Positions 10,661 to 20,087 of a DNA stretch of 46,004 nt are shown here, in pieces. Each line of letters starts with the position of its first letter. Position 1 is the first letter of the stretch. This DNA comes from Corallochytrium limacisporum (Eukaryota; Opisthokonta). The translations under genes were made by a program, and so were the position numbers. The stretch is from contig PDIP01000011.1 in the NCBI GenBank assembly GCA_002811645.1, positions 4,435-50,438 of the forward strand, in the 5' to 3' direction. The notes under the pieces are model-generated. The model did not search any database, was not told the DNA's origin, and saw nothing but the letters and a program-made list of their open reading frames with translations.

Positions 10661-12634
10661 TCACTTGGCCTCGGTCTGGACCATGGGAACTTGCATGGAT
10701 TGGACGTCAGAGTTCTTCCTGTGCCTATGTGTCACAACACCCAAGGCAACAGCCAGGGCAACGACGGCACAACCCAGGATCACACCAACAGCGATGAGGG
10801 CATCCTTGTACTTGTCAGAATCACTGCTTTCGCTCTCAGCTTCTCCCTCGCTGTTGTCAGTATTGCCCTCATCGCCACCGGCAAAGACAGACTCCGGGCA
10901 GGCACCGAGAGCAGCCATCATGGGGTCCTCGTCGTCATCGTAGAAATCGACGTGAAGGGCGTATGTAGAGCGGGCAACATTCTCACATGGACCACAAGTG
11001 GATGCGTCGGGGCAGAACTCGTCCGGAGTGCACCATCCGTAGACGCCAACAAAGTATGCACCAGGTTCAATCTGGTCCTTAGGGATGTCTACATGGCGGC
11101 GCTCAATCTGAGCCAGCTTGTAGGCGTGATTGTAAATGGTTGGCTCTCGAGTAGTGGGGCTAACGAGCAATTCAGGCCAAGAATATGTCTGAGGACACTC
11201 CTCAGGATCAAGCCAGTTAGCCAGGGAGACGCGCACGTTCTTGGAGTCATCAGGGACACAGAAGTGGTAGTAGTGGTATCCATTGGCTCCGACAACACCA
11301 ACCTGGCTCAGACCGGTAATGTCGCCGGTTTCCGTGTCCTGATAAGCCTTAATACTGAAAATGGCCTTAGTGTCACCAGTGTTCACATCCCCGCCACAGT
11401 AAGCATGGACACCAATGTAGTACTCAGTGTTACCCACGAAGCTGGGGTCATAGTAGGGGATGGTGATGTTTTCGTGAATCAAAGCTTCCGGGTCAGTCCA
11501 GTTGTAGGAGGTCCAGGCCAAGGTCTCAGTGCTGGGTCGCCTGACGGGTTCATGGCTAATGTACACATCCGCCTCACCTTGCTCAATGGTTAGCTCAATC
11601 TTGAGGTCCGCGCAAGGATTCTCAACGGCGTACTTAAAGTATGCGTATGTGTTGCAGTCAACCTCTTCCGGCTGGAACTCGCCGTCCACCAGCTCGGTAA
11701 TCACAGCGGGCTCCTGGTGGTGCTCTTCTTCAATCTTGGCCTCGGGAGTGCAGGTGTCGTCATCGCTCCGTACAACATCTACAGTAAGGTCGTATTTAAA
11801 GTCCGTGGTACTGCAAGGGCCGCAAGTGGCAGGGTCAGGACAGTGTTCGTCGGGTGTGCACCACCCGTAAACACCGACAAAGTAGTGACCGGTTTGGTAA
11901 TCAGGGTCCGATGCCTTGATCTCAACAAAGCGACGGTCAATTTGGGCTAGCTTCCAAGTGTAGTCGTTAATGGTAGGGTTGCGAAGACTGTTGGACACCA
12001 GTAACTCGGGATAGGCGTAGGCATCGTCCTCCCCGCACGCGCCTTCGGTGGGGTCGATACAGTTGATGAGATCGACCGTGATATCAGCACACTTGTAGGG
12101 CACGCAGAAGTGATACCAATGGTATTCCTCAGCGAGCATACGCACATCACGTACCGCATCGTTGAAGAGGTCGCGAGCTACCTTAACCCCGTGAAGATCT
12201 TCGTCCATTTCAGAGTCAACCTGAGTCACGGTAATCTTCACTTCAGCAGGAGTATCGCCAGACAAAACGTCCTCACCACAGTATGCGTAGACACCGATGT
12301 AGTACTTGCCAAGTTCAAAGCTGGGGTCCCAGTGGGAAATGGTCAACTGTTCGCCGCCCCACTCGTAGGATGTCCAGGTCAGATCTTCAAGAGTAGGATT
12401 GATGATGTTGTCTGATTCTTTCGAAACGTACAGATCAGGCTCTCCTACAACCTTCTCGACGTCAATGAAGATGTCCTTGCACGCTTCAGTAGCATCGAAT
12501 TCGAAATACTTGTAAGTGTCACAGGGCATGGTAGCATCCACAGTAACGCCGGCTTGCAGGACTTGAGGAGTTTGCTGGCCCATGACGGCAGCGGACATGC
12601 CACCAAGGACAACAACAGTGTTCACGAACTTCAT
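10661..12634 (-). CDS. TPP-riboswitch-associated type I surface protein with duplicated beta-sandwich-like domains (657 aa)
   Basis: This is a secreted, membrane-anchored protein. It has a signal peptide at residues 1-19 (MKFVNTVVVLGGMSAAVMG), an extracellular region of about 590 residues, an acidic Ser/Glu linker (588-607), one transmembrane helix (about 611-635) and a short basic cytoplasmic tail (THRHRKN). The ectodomain is an internal duplication of about 285 residues. Each half has an A part (CDTYKYFEF at 38-46 / CNTYAYFKY at 327-335, then YYIGVYAYCG / YYIGVHAYCG) and a B part (YHWYHFCVP / YHYYHFCVP, then YFVGVYGWCTPDE twice and CGPC twice). The strand pattern and 'D.YVS / YYIGVY' spacing resemble bacterial pre-peptidase C-terminal (PPC) domains, but I cannot prove homology. 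No enzyme motif is visible. The gene is preceded by a TPP riboswitch 20 nt upstream, so it is probably thiamine-responsive. A role in binding thiamine or a precursor at the cell surface is inference. Confidence 0.9.
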   Translation of the reverse strand: MKFVNTVVVLGGMSAAVMGQQTPQVLQAGVTVDATMPCDTYKYFEFDATEACKDIFIDVEKVVGEPDLYVSKESDNIINPTLEDLTWTSYEWGGEQLTISHWDPSFELGKYYIGVYAYCGEDVLSGDTPAEVKITVTQVDSEMDEDLHGVKVARDLFNDAVRDVRMLAEEYHWYHFCVPYKCADITVDLINCIDPTEGACGEDDAYAYPELLVSNSLRNPTINDYTWKLAQIDRRFVEIKASDPDYQTGHYFVGVYGWCTPDEHCPDPATCGPCSTTDFKYDLTVDVVRSDDDTCTPEAKIEEEHHQEPAVITELVDGEFQPEEVDCNTYAYFKYAVENPCADLKIELTIEQGEADVYISHEPVRRPSTETLAWTSYNWTDPEALIHENITIPYYDPSFVGNTEYYIGVHAYCGGDVNTGDTKAIFSIKAYQDTETGDITGLSQVGVVGANGYHYYHFCVPDDSKNVRVSLANWLDPEECPQTYSWPELLVSPTTREPTIYNHAYKLAQIERRHVDIPKDQIEPGAYFVGVYGWCTPDEFCPDASTCGPCENVARSTYALHVDFYDDDEDPMMAALGACPESVFAGGDEGNTDNSEGEAESESSDSDKYKDALIAVGVILGCAVVALAVALGVVTHRHRKNSDVQSMQVPMVQTEAK

Positions 12635-12654
12635 AGTTTAGTAGATTAGTAAAT

Positions 12655-12735
12655 TCAGCTCCCTCCGTAGGTGTTAACCTAATCAGGTTCAAAGGGTGTT
12701 TCTCAGCTATGTCAAAGACAGAGCACCCCCGCTGA
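12655..12735 (-). promoter_or_regulatory. TPP (thiamine pyrophosphate) riboswitch aptamer, THI element
   Basis: Read on the minus strand, the leader has the full TPP aptamer layout. P1 is UCAGC (12735-12731) pairing with GCUGA (12659-12655). P2 is GGGUG (12728-12724) with CACCC (12698-12694). P3 is a seven-pair stem with one mismatch and a UUU loop (12723-12707). The pyrimidine-sensing CUGAGA is at 12706-12701. CCUUUGAACCUGAUU (12695-12681) is followed by P5 UAGG/CCUA and CGGAGGGA (12667-12660), the pyrophosphate-side core; P4 is CCU/AGG. This matches the canonical order CUGAGA, ACCUGA, GG-loop-CC, CG-AGGGA. One deviation: the L5 loop, usually close to AUAAUG, is UUAACA. Only 20 nt separate P1 from the AUG at 12634. 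TPP binding would be expected to lower expression, as in most known cases, but the direction is not shown by the sequence. Confidence 0.9.
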
Positions 12736-12765
12736 TACAAAGAATTAAGGAGGTAACGGATCTTC

Positions 12766-12780
12766 TCAAACTTCAAACAT
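12766..12780 (-). other. possible four-codon upstream ORF
   Basis: An ATG at 12780 opens a frame of four codons (MFEV) closed by TGA at 12766, about 30 nt before the aptamer. It matters only if transcription starts upstream of it. The TATA-like element at about 12793-12809 places the expected start very close, so its presence in the mRNA is uncertain. Confidence 0.25.
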
Positions 12781-12792
12781 GTATCTCTGGTA

Positions 12793-12809
12793 CTTGAAAT
12801 ACCTAAAGG
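12793..12809 (-). promoter_or_regulatory. TATA-like element upstream of the riboswitch gene
   Basis: The minus strand reads TAGGTATTTCAAGTACC about 60 nt upstream of the aptamer. It shares AGGTATTT with the element upstream of the gene at 1438-2178. If used, transcription would start near 12770-12780 and place the riboswitch in a short 5' UTR without an intron. Inference. Confidence 0.35.
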
Positions 12810-15800
12810 ACCAAGATCGCCACCAGGTTGAGCAATCTCGTGCAGTCGGAGTCTGAGTGCAAGTGCATTTCATGGAAGTGTCAGACAGAGACTATTGGAA
12901 TGATCAGTATGATTGAGTATCCGGCTGCTCAGGTACCAATGTCCCGCATTGCAAGACTAAACGCTCGGTAACTAGTCTTGTTCACAGTTATTTCCCCCCC
13001 CCCACTCTTGGTATTGAATAGTGAATGAATTCGTCTCGTGTCCGATTTTCACACAGATATCCGAAGACTCGAACGGACAGTCCGAAGCTGTGTGATGCAA
13101 AATGGGAGAGGGGAAGGGGGGGATGGTCCCGGGTGGCACACCTCACCGTCTGCGACACATCTTTTGAGTTGGAAGACTGCGTTGGGTATACTCCTGCTGT
13201 CGGACATGGTACCTGCACTTGGTGAGGTTACATATTGGGAAAATTACTCGGGCTTTGGGAGTCAGCAATGTCGCCCGCCTGTTTCCACTGCCACCTTCGA
13301 CCCAACTTGCACACACATTCGTATCATATATCGCCACCACCAGTACACGGTACTCAGGCACCGGCACTTTTTTGGGTCAAAGGAAGGCAAAAAGCTGGTG
13401 TGGTGGTTTAAATTGGGATTGGTCGGCGGAGATGAATCCATCTTACGACGCCGTCTGTCCAAAAGAGAAAGTGACCTCTTCCCACTTTCTCCGTCCCCCT
13501 CACTTAACCCCCCCCCCTCCTCCTGCCTTGTTCTTTACCGTTACACACGTTAGGAGCATAACGTAAGCCGGTGCATATTAACGCGTGTAGACGTTGGCCC
13601 AATGGGATGGAGAGACCAATGAGGTGTCCCACACATTTTAAGCAAATGACAAGTTCCCTTGTGCTGACCTGACCATATGTGCCTTAGCGTGTACGCCTGC
13701 AGTCCTACGCAACCGAAAGAAGAAAAAGGTCACGCGGTAGGTGCGCTCCTTCTCCGGTGTTTTTTTTTCTTGCACGCATCGTCGGTGCGTCAGTGCACTG
13801 GTTAACATTACAAAAAGCCAACGGTGCCATTTACCTTCGGTTGATTCCCCATCTATTCGATCTGTACGAGTACACTGGTGTCACTCCTACCGTACGTGCC
13901 CTTTCCCCTCCCACTGCGTCCTCCCCTTCTCCCAGGGTGTGACAAAATTGCCTAGGCCGAGGTCTCTTGGAGGTGAGCGGGGGGTTCTTTTGGTTCTTCT
14001 CTCGGTTCCGAAGGACCGGACAAGGCCAGGAAAGGCGTCGCAAAGACGTCAATGCCGTTAAGAGCGAGAGAATATCAGAACACACTACCGTCTGTTGCCA
14101 CCTTTCGCAAGGCACGAATGCTAAGCGGCATCACCCGATGACCTCCTGTTTTCCGGTGGTTTGAGCACATGCCTCAGTTTTGCCTGCACGGGCGTATCTC
14201 AGAAGCCATATTTTCGCTGGGTCCCCTCCAAAATCATGACCGGGACGGTGGGTCCCAAACGCGCCCAGGAGACCAAAAACAGTAAAGCAGTGGACTTTGC
14301 GTGTGACACGGTGGTACTGGAAATCATCGGATAGAGAAAGAGGACAACAGGTACTTTTGAGATCGGAGGGGTGGATCCTCAGACTCGTAAACAAACCACA
14401 GTGGCTTTCGAGCCGTGATCGGATGCGCCAGATAGGTTAGAATGGAGAGTTCGTGCTGCCTGCTTCATAATATTCCTTTTTTTTTCAGTGACACGTTTTC
14501 ACAATAAACAAGAGCAATTCACTAACTCGTGTGGAAAGAAATTTTGATGACTCGGACGCTGACATGCGAGGGCGAGTGGGTGAGGTACTCGGTGAGGGAA
14601 TGCGCGAAATTTTGGTTTATGCCCTGAATACACTAAATCATATAGTAGGGCAAACCATACATCCAGTACTGGCATGGTGCTGACCATGTGCATTGCTAGT
14701 TGAAAATAGATTCTTCCGTCTCTCCGGCCGCTGTGTTCCGTCTTCACTTCAATCATTCTCATGATTCCTTCCCATAATACGACGGAAGAGAGTAGTCAGG
14801 GAGCGAGTGGCTTCGGAATGAGATGACGACTCAGCATCGCTTGGGTATACTACTTTGCAAGCCCGGCTGCGGGCATGACAGCCCGCGGGCAAGGGGGCGA
14901 TTAATCGTCACGATGTATCATCACTAATTCGGGGTTGTTTGGGGTTTGTACAATGTCGCGCGAGAGGATAACAGCGGATCGACTGTACGCTGGGTTTACC
15001 ACTTGCATGCTCTGCCATCCAACATCACTTGTTTACTGATTGTGGGGAGCTCGAAGCCATACAATATCATGGTTACGCGCCAGTCAACAAAGGGGTGATG
15101 CACTGTTGTGCCCGCATGTGAAGGAGATGGTGGAGACCGGGTACTTCGCCCTATCGCATTGTGTATTTCTCTTCTGTTCCTCACTGTGATGCATCGTCAC
15201 CTTTTCAGGTGATGCTCTTCCACATCAAAATTCACAATCTCACTGATGAATGAATACGTATATCTACCCGTCCCCACATGGTATAGACTGGAAGGAAATT
15301 CTGGTTGTGGGAACACACGAAATAGAATCACAATAACTATCTCTGTAACCATCCTTGGAGCCACTCTGGCTGACATGGCCGCTGTAAAGATGGGAAGTCA
15401 TGGCGGATATTAAACTTCAGGGGACCCCACACAGGCGTTCTATAGAGTAGTTGCGCTACTGGCTGACGGTTGTGGTCAGCATTCCACTAATCCTCTCGCT
15501 CTTCCTTTCCTCTCCTTTAGCATTCCTCGTCTTCCCCACCGCCAAAAGATGTACCGGTGATGTTGCGCAGAAATCTGACTGAAAGAAGCCCACAGAACAC
15601 TGCCAGTCTGCCGGAATGAAACATTCGAGATGGTCGAAAGATACACACAGGAGCCAGCCGGGTGACCATTTGTTTTCTCTCCTTCCACCACATACCAGTG
15701 CAAAGTGTAGGGGGATGGAATAATATAAACAAACGGAGCCTCCATTACACCCGACAGAAGGGTAGTGCGGTCAGAGGGCAGATCCAGGCTACCCAGCGGT

Positions 15801-16222
15801 ATTTTTGGTTGCGCGGATACGCATATATGTCAATCTGGATTCCTCGACTTGTGGATGGAATGAACGGGAGGAGCCGAACACAGTGCTATACATATATGAT
15901 TGGCAGCAATGCACGAAAACGCGTACGGACCCATTCCAAATGACGAATACCGCTTGCACAAAGTTTGAATTCCAGGCCCGCGACCTCGCAGTCGGTAACA
16001 GCACCCCAATTTGAGTTCCCTGCGCCTCGATATCATAGATGACCCCTTTCTCGTCCAATCCATGTAATTATCTTCGTCCAAGCCCTTCGCGTAGTGCGGG
16101 TGGCCCCATATTCAGAAAGTGATGCAGATAGGAGTGAGGGCCTGGTGTGATAAGATTTGTCGCTAGAGCTGAATGGCAATAGTCGTTGACGCCCTTCAAA
16201 ACTGGACAGACTTAATTTACGT
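12810..16222. other. 3.4 kb spacer
   Basis: There are many mutually conflicting short frames and no recognisable protein. A C-rich run lies at about 12993-13002 and another at 13508-13518. A GC hairpin (GCGGGC, loop ATGACA, GCCCGC) is at 14869-14886. The region from 14400 to 16200 shows neither long frames nor repeats that I can identify. Confidence 0.4.
14861..14890. repeat. GC-rich stem-loop
   Basis: GCGGGC and GCCCGC form a perfect six-base stem around ATGACA. Flanking GCCCG and GCGGGC blocks allow alternative pairings. No associated gene is evident, so its role is unknown. Confidence 0.4.
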
Positions 16223-17755
16223 TTATTCTTTTGAGTCTGAAGATGATTCTGATTCTTTTGCAGTCTCCGAAACTGAAGTGTTTGATAGAGACGGAGAGCC
16301 TGCTCTCCTGTTGAAGGACTTCCGTCTAACGATACCTGCAACAATATTGACCGCGCCAAGGGATGTGGCCAAACGTTCCCGGATGGCTTCTTGCATGTCT
16401 GATTTGGATACGGACACATGCCCAACGTTTTCGTCATAACTTGGAAGTGGGTAAGCTCCAAATGCGGTGATCCATGGGTCAGAGCGGATTTCCTGGGCTG
16501 TGATCCGTTTCTCAGGGTCTTTCTCCAGCATGCGCTCGATCAACCTTTTGCACTCTGGAGTCACATCAATATCTTCAGGCCAAGTCACTTCTTCCTCGAT
16601 AATCTTATCATATAAGAGAGGAATGGACTTCGACATGAAGGGGGCCCGTCCTACCACCATCATATAGAAAGTCACTCCCATGGCCCAAATATCTGCTGGC
16701 TGACCTCGTGGTGGTGAATCGTACTCATCCTCATCGTAGTCAATGACTTCCGGTGACAAGAACGCCGGAGTCCCTTCTGTTCCTGTTCCGCGTGTCATTG
16801 TCTTGTCCATTGCTACTGCTATGCCAAAGTCAGCAAGTTTGACGCCTCCATCGCTTGACACGAGAATGTTGTCAGGCTTGATATCCCGATGTGCGATTCC
16901 GTAGTGATGCATAGTTTCCACAGCCAGCAGCAGCTGAACTATGTATTTCCTTGCCGTTGTCTCTGGCATACGTGCTTGGAAAATGGGACGGGCCTTGTGT
17001 TTCCTTCTGTTATCAGTGGGTGACGGTGTTACAGAGAGGTGCGTCTCATTGACACGATCTTCGGTGGATTCCGGCAGTTTGAACAATACACCACCATCCA
17101 CGTACTCCATGACAAGATATAATCCTTCATTGTCCTCTTCTTCAAGCACTTCATAAAGCCTCACTATGTGAGGGTGGTGTAACTTCTTAAGTATAGCAAT
17201 CTCTCGACGCACGTCCTCCATTTCATCGTCGAGGCTTGGCCCGCTTCCAGGCTTGCACAGCATTCGCCCTCGTAGACGTCTGGCTGCCTTTTTCCCGGAA
17301 ACAAATTTCAGAGCGTACGCAATATCCTCATCATTGTCTTTGTGTGCAAGAAACACCACACCGCTGGTTCCACGACCCAGTTCTTTGTCAATCACATAAT
17401 CGTTAATTCTAGTGAGTCGGTCAAGATCCGACTCCTTCAGGGAAACTACAGACCGCCGGATGTCATCTTGGCTGGAACTGAGCTTTCTGTAACGAAACTC
17501 GGATAGAGAAAAGGAGGTAGACCCACGCCTAGGTTCGAAGCCATATTCATGCGGAGGAAACGAGTGTGGTTCCCTTCCAGAATCAGAATTCGGGCGAGGG
17601 AGATTGACTGACGCGCGCCTTTTCTCCCCCTCAGTTTGAGATCGAGGACGCAGGAAGGAGCCAGGACGCAGGAAGGAGGCGGACTTACGCCTGGATTCCA
17701 CCGCCGTCTCCTCCACTTTCAGCACAGGCATGGACTCTTTCCTTGGTATATTCAT
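16223..17755 (-). CDS. Ser/Thr protein kinase, CaMKK/Elm1-like (SnRK1/AMPK-activating kinase type)
   Basis: The protein has 510 residues with a basic, Ser/Arg-rich N-terminal extension (1-115), a kinase domain at about 120-429 and a Ser-rich acidic tail. All catalytic motifs are present: Gly loop GRGTSG (127-132), catalytic Lys150 in ALKF, HRDIKPDN (289-296), DFG (309-311), SPE (334-336) and DIWAMG (355-360). The EEVTWPEDIDVTPECKRLIERML stretch and the long insert between the hinge and helix D (about 225-260) are typical of CaMKK and the fungal/plant Elm1/GRIK group, which activate AMPK/SnRK1 by T-loop phosphorylation. No calmodulin-binding helix is obvious after the kinase domain. Repeated SFLRPGSFLRPRS and RRxS sites in the N-terminus look like basophilic phosphorylation targets. 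Subfamily placement is inferred from motifs. Confidence 0.9.
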   Translation of the reverse strand: MNIPRKESMPVLKVEETAVESRRKSASFLRPGSFLRPRSQTEGEKRRASVNLPRPNSDSGREPHSFPPHEYGFEPRRGSTSFSLSEFRYRKLSSSQDDIRRSVVSLKESDLDRLTRINDYVIDKELGRGTSGVVFLAHKDNDEDIAYALKFVSGKKAARRLRGRMLCKPGSGPSLDDEMEDVRREIAILKKLHHPHIVRLYEVLEEEDNEGLYLVMEYVDGGVLFKLPESTEDRVNETHLSVTPSPTDNRRKHKARPIFQARMPETTARKYIVQLLLAVETMHHYGIAHRDIKPDNILVSSDGGVKLADFGIAVAMDKTMTRGTGTEGTPAFLSPEVIDYDEDEYDSPPRGQPADIWAMGVTFYMMVVGRAPFMSKSIPLLYDKIIEEEVTWPEDIDVTPECKRLIERMLEKDPEKRITAQEIRSDPWITAFGAYPLPSYDENVGHVSVSKSDMQEAIRERLATSLGAVNIVAGIVRRKSFNRRAGSPSLSNTSVSETAKESESSSDSKE

Positions 17756-18928
17756 TCACATACCCGTTGATACCACCTCTGTCACGTCATACGGATATTG
17801 ATCGCATTGTTTTAAGAGAGTTCGGCTTTCAGAGCTTGTTTACTTATCCACACTTTTGATCCTTAAATATCATCTAGTAAAGGCGAATACTGTCCCGCTC
17901 CCGCATTGGTTGCCAAAAAGTTCCGCGGACCATGCATTCAAAATATGGTTCGTTAACCCCGCACGCTCGAGGCCTTGCCAGAGAACCCGCCTTCCGCCCT
18001 CCCCCGGGCCCCGGGTCGTGCGTTCTCCTGCTATGGGAACAATAAAACTACCCGCATAGAAAATTTCTCTTTCATTCCCTTCCGCACTTTCCTAGGCCGG
18101 GGGAGCCGCGAAAGTGACGAGGCACCTACTTTATCGCTACTGGTAGAATGGAACAGCAGTACTCCATAGTCACCCGACCACAGATCACAGATCATCCGCT
18201 GAGGATCCACCACAACCCCTCTCTTGCCCAAGGACATTATCTACTACCAACGCCCCGGGCTTACACCCCAGCCACTAAAATTGTCCTCTGCTGGGCCCAA
18301 TCGTATTTAGGTTCTGCGGCCGGCCAGGAAGGGGTCGGGTGGGGTTGGGGAGAGGTGGTAGTGTGGGTAAATGCAAGTACGCTGTCAAGTTTTTGTCCTT
18401 AGTTTCGATTTTGCTCCTGTGACCAGTGGTTGTCGTCGTCAACAGTTTCCTGCGATACTGAAGCTCTGTGGATTTTTCATTGTGGATGGCCTTCATGAGT
18501 GCAAATTCCGAATACTCCTCCGCTTCAATGTGATATGCCCAATAGTCGAATTTTGATATACTGCCATTTTAAAAATCATGCCTGGAACCAAGTAGGTAGG
18601 ATGGAGGGGCATGGGACAATTGGGAGGTCAGTCCATTGTTCCAGTATGGATAGCCACTCTAGCACACGACTCGGGAAGAATCACAGGGAAGGGTTCCCCA
18701 CCCATGTGAAACGTAAGGGAAGTAATGGGGGTCATACTGTGCAGTAGGTTGCAAACAACATTCACCTACCATTTGGATAGGTTGATTGCGCAGGATAGAA
18801 GTGGACAGATTGGCACCTGACAAAGGTTTAATGGCAGGCTATTTCATCCGATAAAACTCATACAAAATGCAGCTAAGACCAAGCATTTTCAGAGCCATCG
18901 GCATCCAGACCACAGGGATCCAACCAAC
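17756..18928. other. spacer between divergent kinase and TIM10 genes
   Basis: This region should hold the promoters of two divergent genes. It includes a CCCCCGGGCCCCGGG block at 18001-18015. No gene is supported. Confidence 0.4.
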
Positions 18929-19213
18929 ATGGGGCTCTTTGGGGGAGGAAACAGCGCTGCTGCGGCAGCACAGTCAGCAGCACAGCTTCAGATGGCAGAG
19001 CAAGAAATGGATGCCATTACTGATCTTTTCAATCGCCTGGTATCCACATGCAACAAGAAATGCGTGCCCAACAAGTACCGCGACGGAGAGCTTACCAAGG
19101 GGGAGTCAGTATGCATTGACCGCTGTGTGGCAAAGTACATGGAAGCTCATGACAAGATTGGAAAGCTTCTTCAGGAAATGAATGCCCAGCAAGGAGGACA
19201 GGCACCTGTTTGA
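18929..19213 (+). CDS. TIM10: mitochondrial intermembrane-space chaperone Tim10
   Basis: This 94-residue protein has the twin CX3C signature of small Tim chaperones: CNKKC and CIDRC separated by 16 residues. The surrounding VPNKYRDGELTKGESVCIDRC and the following VAKYMEAHDKIGKLLQEM match Tim10 better than Tim8, Tim9 or Tim13. In the family, Tim9 and Tim10 form a hexameric ring in the intermembrane space. The ring carries hydrophobic carrier and beta-barrel precursors to TIM22 or SAM; folding depends on Mia40-mediated disulphides between the CX3C pairs. The N-terminal 20 residues (Gly/Ala/Gln-rich) are longer than usual. The gene is intronless, with its ATG in the context CCAACATGGGG. Confidence 0.95.
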   Translation: MGLFGGGNSAAAAAQSAAQLQMAEQEMDAITDLFNRLVSTCNKKCVPNKYRDGELTKGESVCIDRCVAKYMEAHDKIGKLLQEMNAQQGGQAPV

Positions 19214-20087
19214 ACTAACAGTGAGACGACCAAAACATGAAAGTCGCATCGAGTATGCATGTACTCTCAATGCGGGGCTATCGAGAAGAAGCCATCCATA
19301 GCAGTCGCTGGACATCGTTTTCCGTGGACTTCTATGGTATTTATCCGACATAGATTTATAGTTCGTGTGAATTGAGAAGTAATTAAAGGGTTTGAAGTGC
19401 TTAAGTGTAGCTGTTGTTGGTTTACTCAGTAACCCAAGCTCTACATGATCTACTGTGCTCGTCTCCAGAATCAGGTTAGGCATCACGGACTCACTCCAGA
19501 GTCCAACCGCCAACACCCCTGCCCGGCTCCAAGAAATTAGACTCCCTTTTAAATTGCTGTAAATCAATAATTGGACCGTCAGCGCACTCTACTTTAGCGG
19601 TTATCAATATATTCACTATGGCATCCCATCAGTCACTATGGTAGACGGTGGCCAAGAAAGAGACTCCGAATTTATTCGACGGCAGCTAAGTGGGAGGGGA
19701 CCAATCAGCTCGCTTCCCTCTTCTCGGCCCGGCGATCTTGAGCGGCGGGAAGTACTGAGTTTTTCAAGGAGTTACTGGGGACCCTCAAAAGTCTCGTCAC
19801 TGGCTTTGCATAGAGCGCAGCGCTTCTTCATTCAAATCTAAGGGCAAATGACGCTGACTGGCGTGTTCACACGACAATCACATATTCTGTGGTTATTTGA
19901 ACACACTGAGTGCCACTTTGACATTTGATTCTGGCATGCATCTTTATCGGATGACCTCAGCAAAAGTTTGCGTTGGGCGTCCCATTTTCAAGCGAATTGG
20001 CTTGTAGCATTGTGCACCAGACCTTTTACCATAATGTTCGGTCGGAATATCGGCTAAGGATCACATTTATGTGGTCAAGAGTACAAT
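19214..20087. other. spacer upstream of the pseudomyosin gene
   Basis: There is 870 bases with no supported gene. A GAAGTACTGAG sequence occurs at 19748-19758, related to the GTACTGAA motif seen repeatedly near the right end of the window. Confidence 0.4.

Noticed and set aside
14120-14215. Possible second TPP-like element (CTGAGA near a GC stem, minus strand)
   Set aside because: It lacks the ACCUGA core, the P5 stem and the CG-AGGGA block, and there is no gene downstream.
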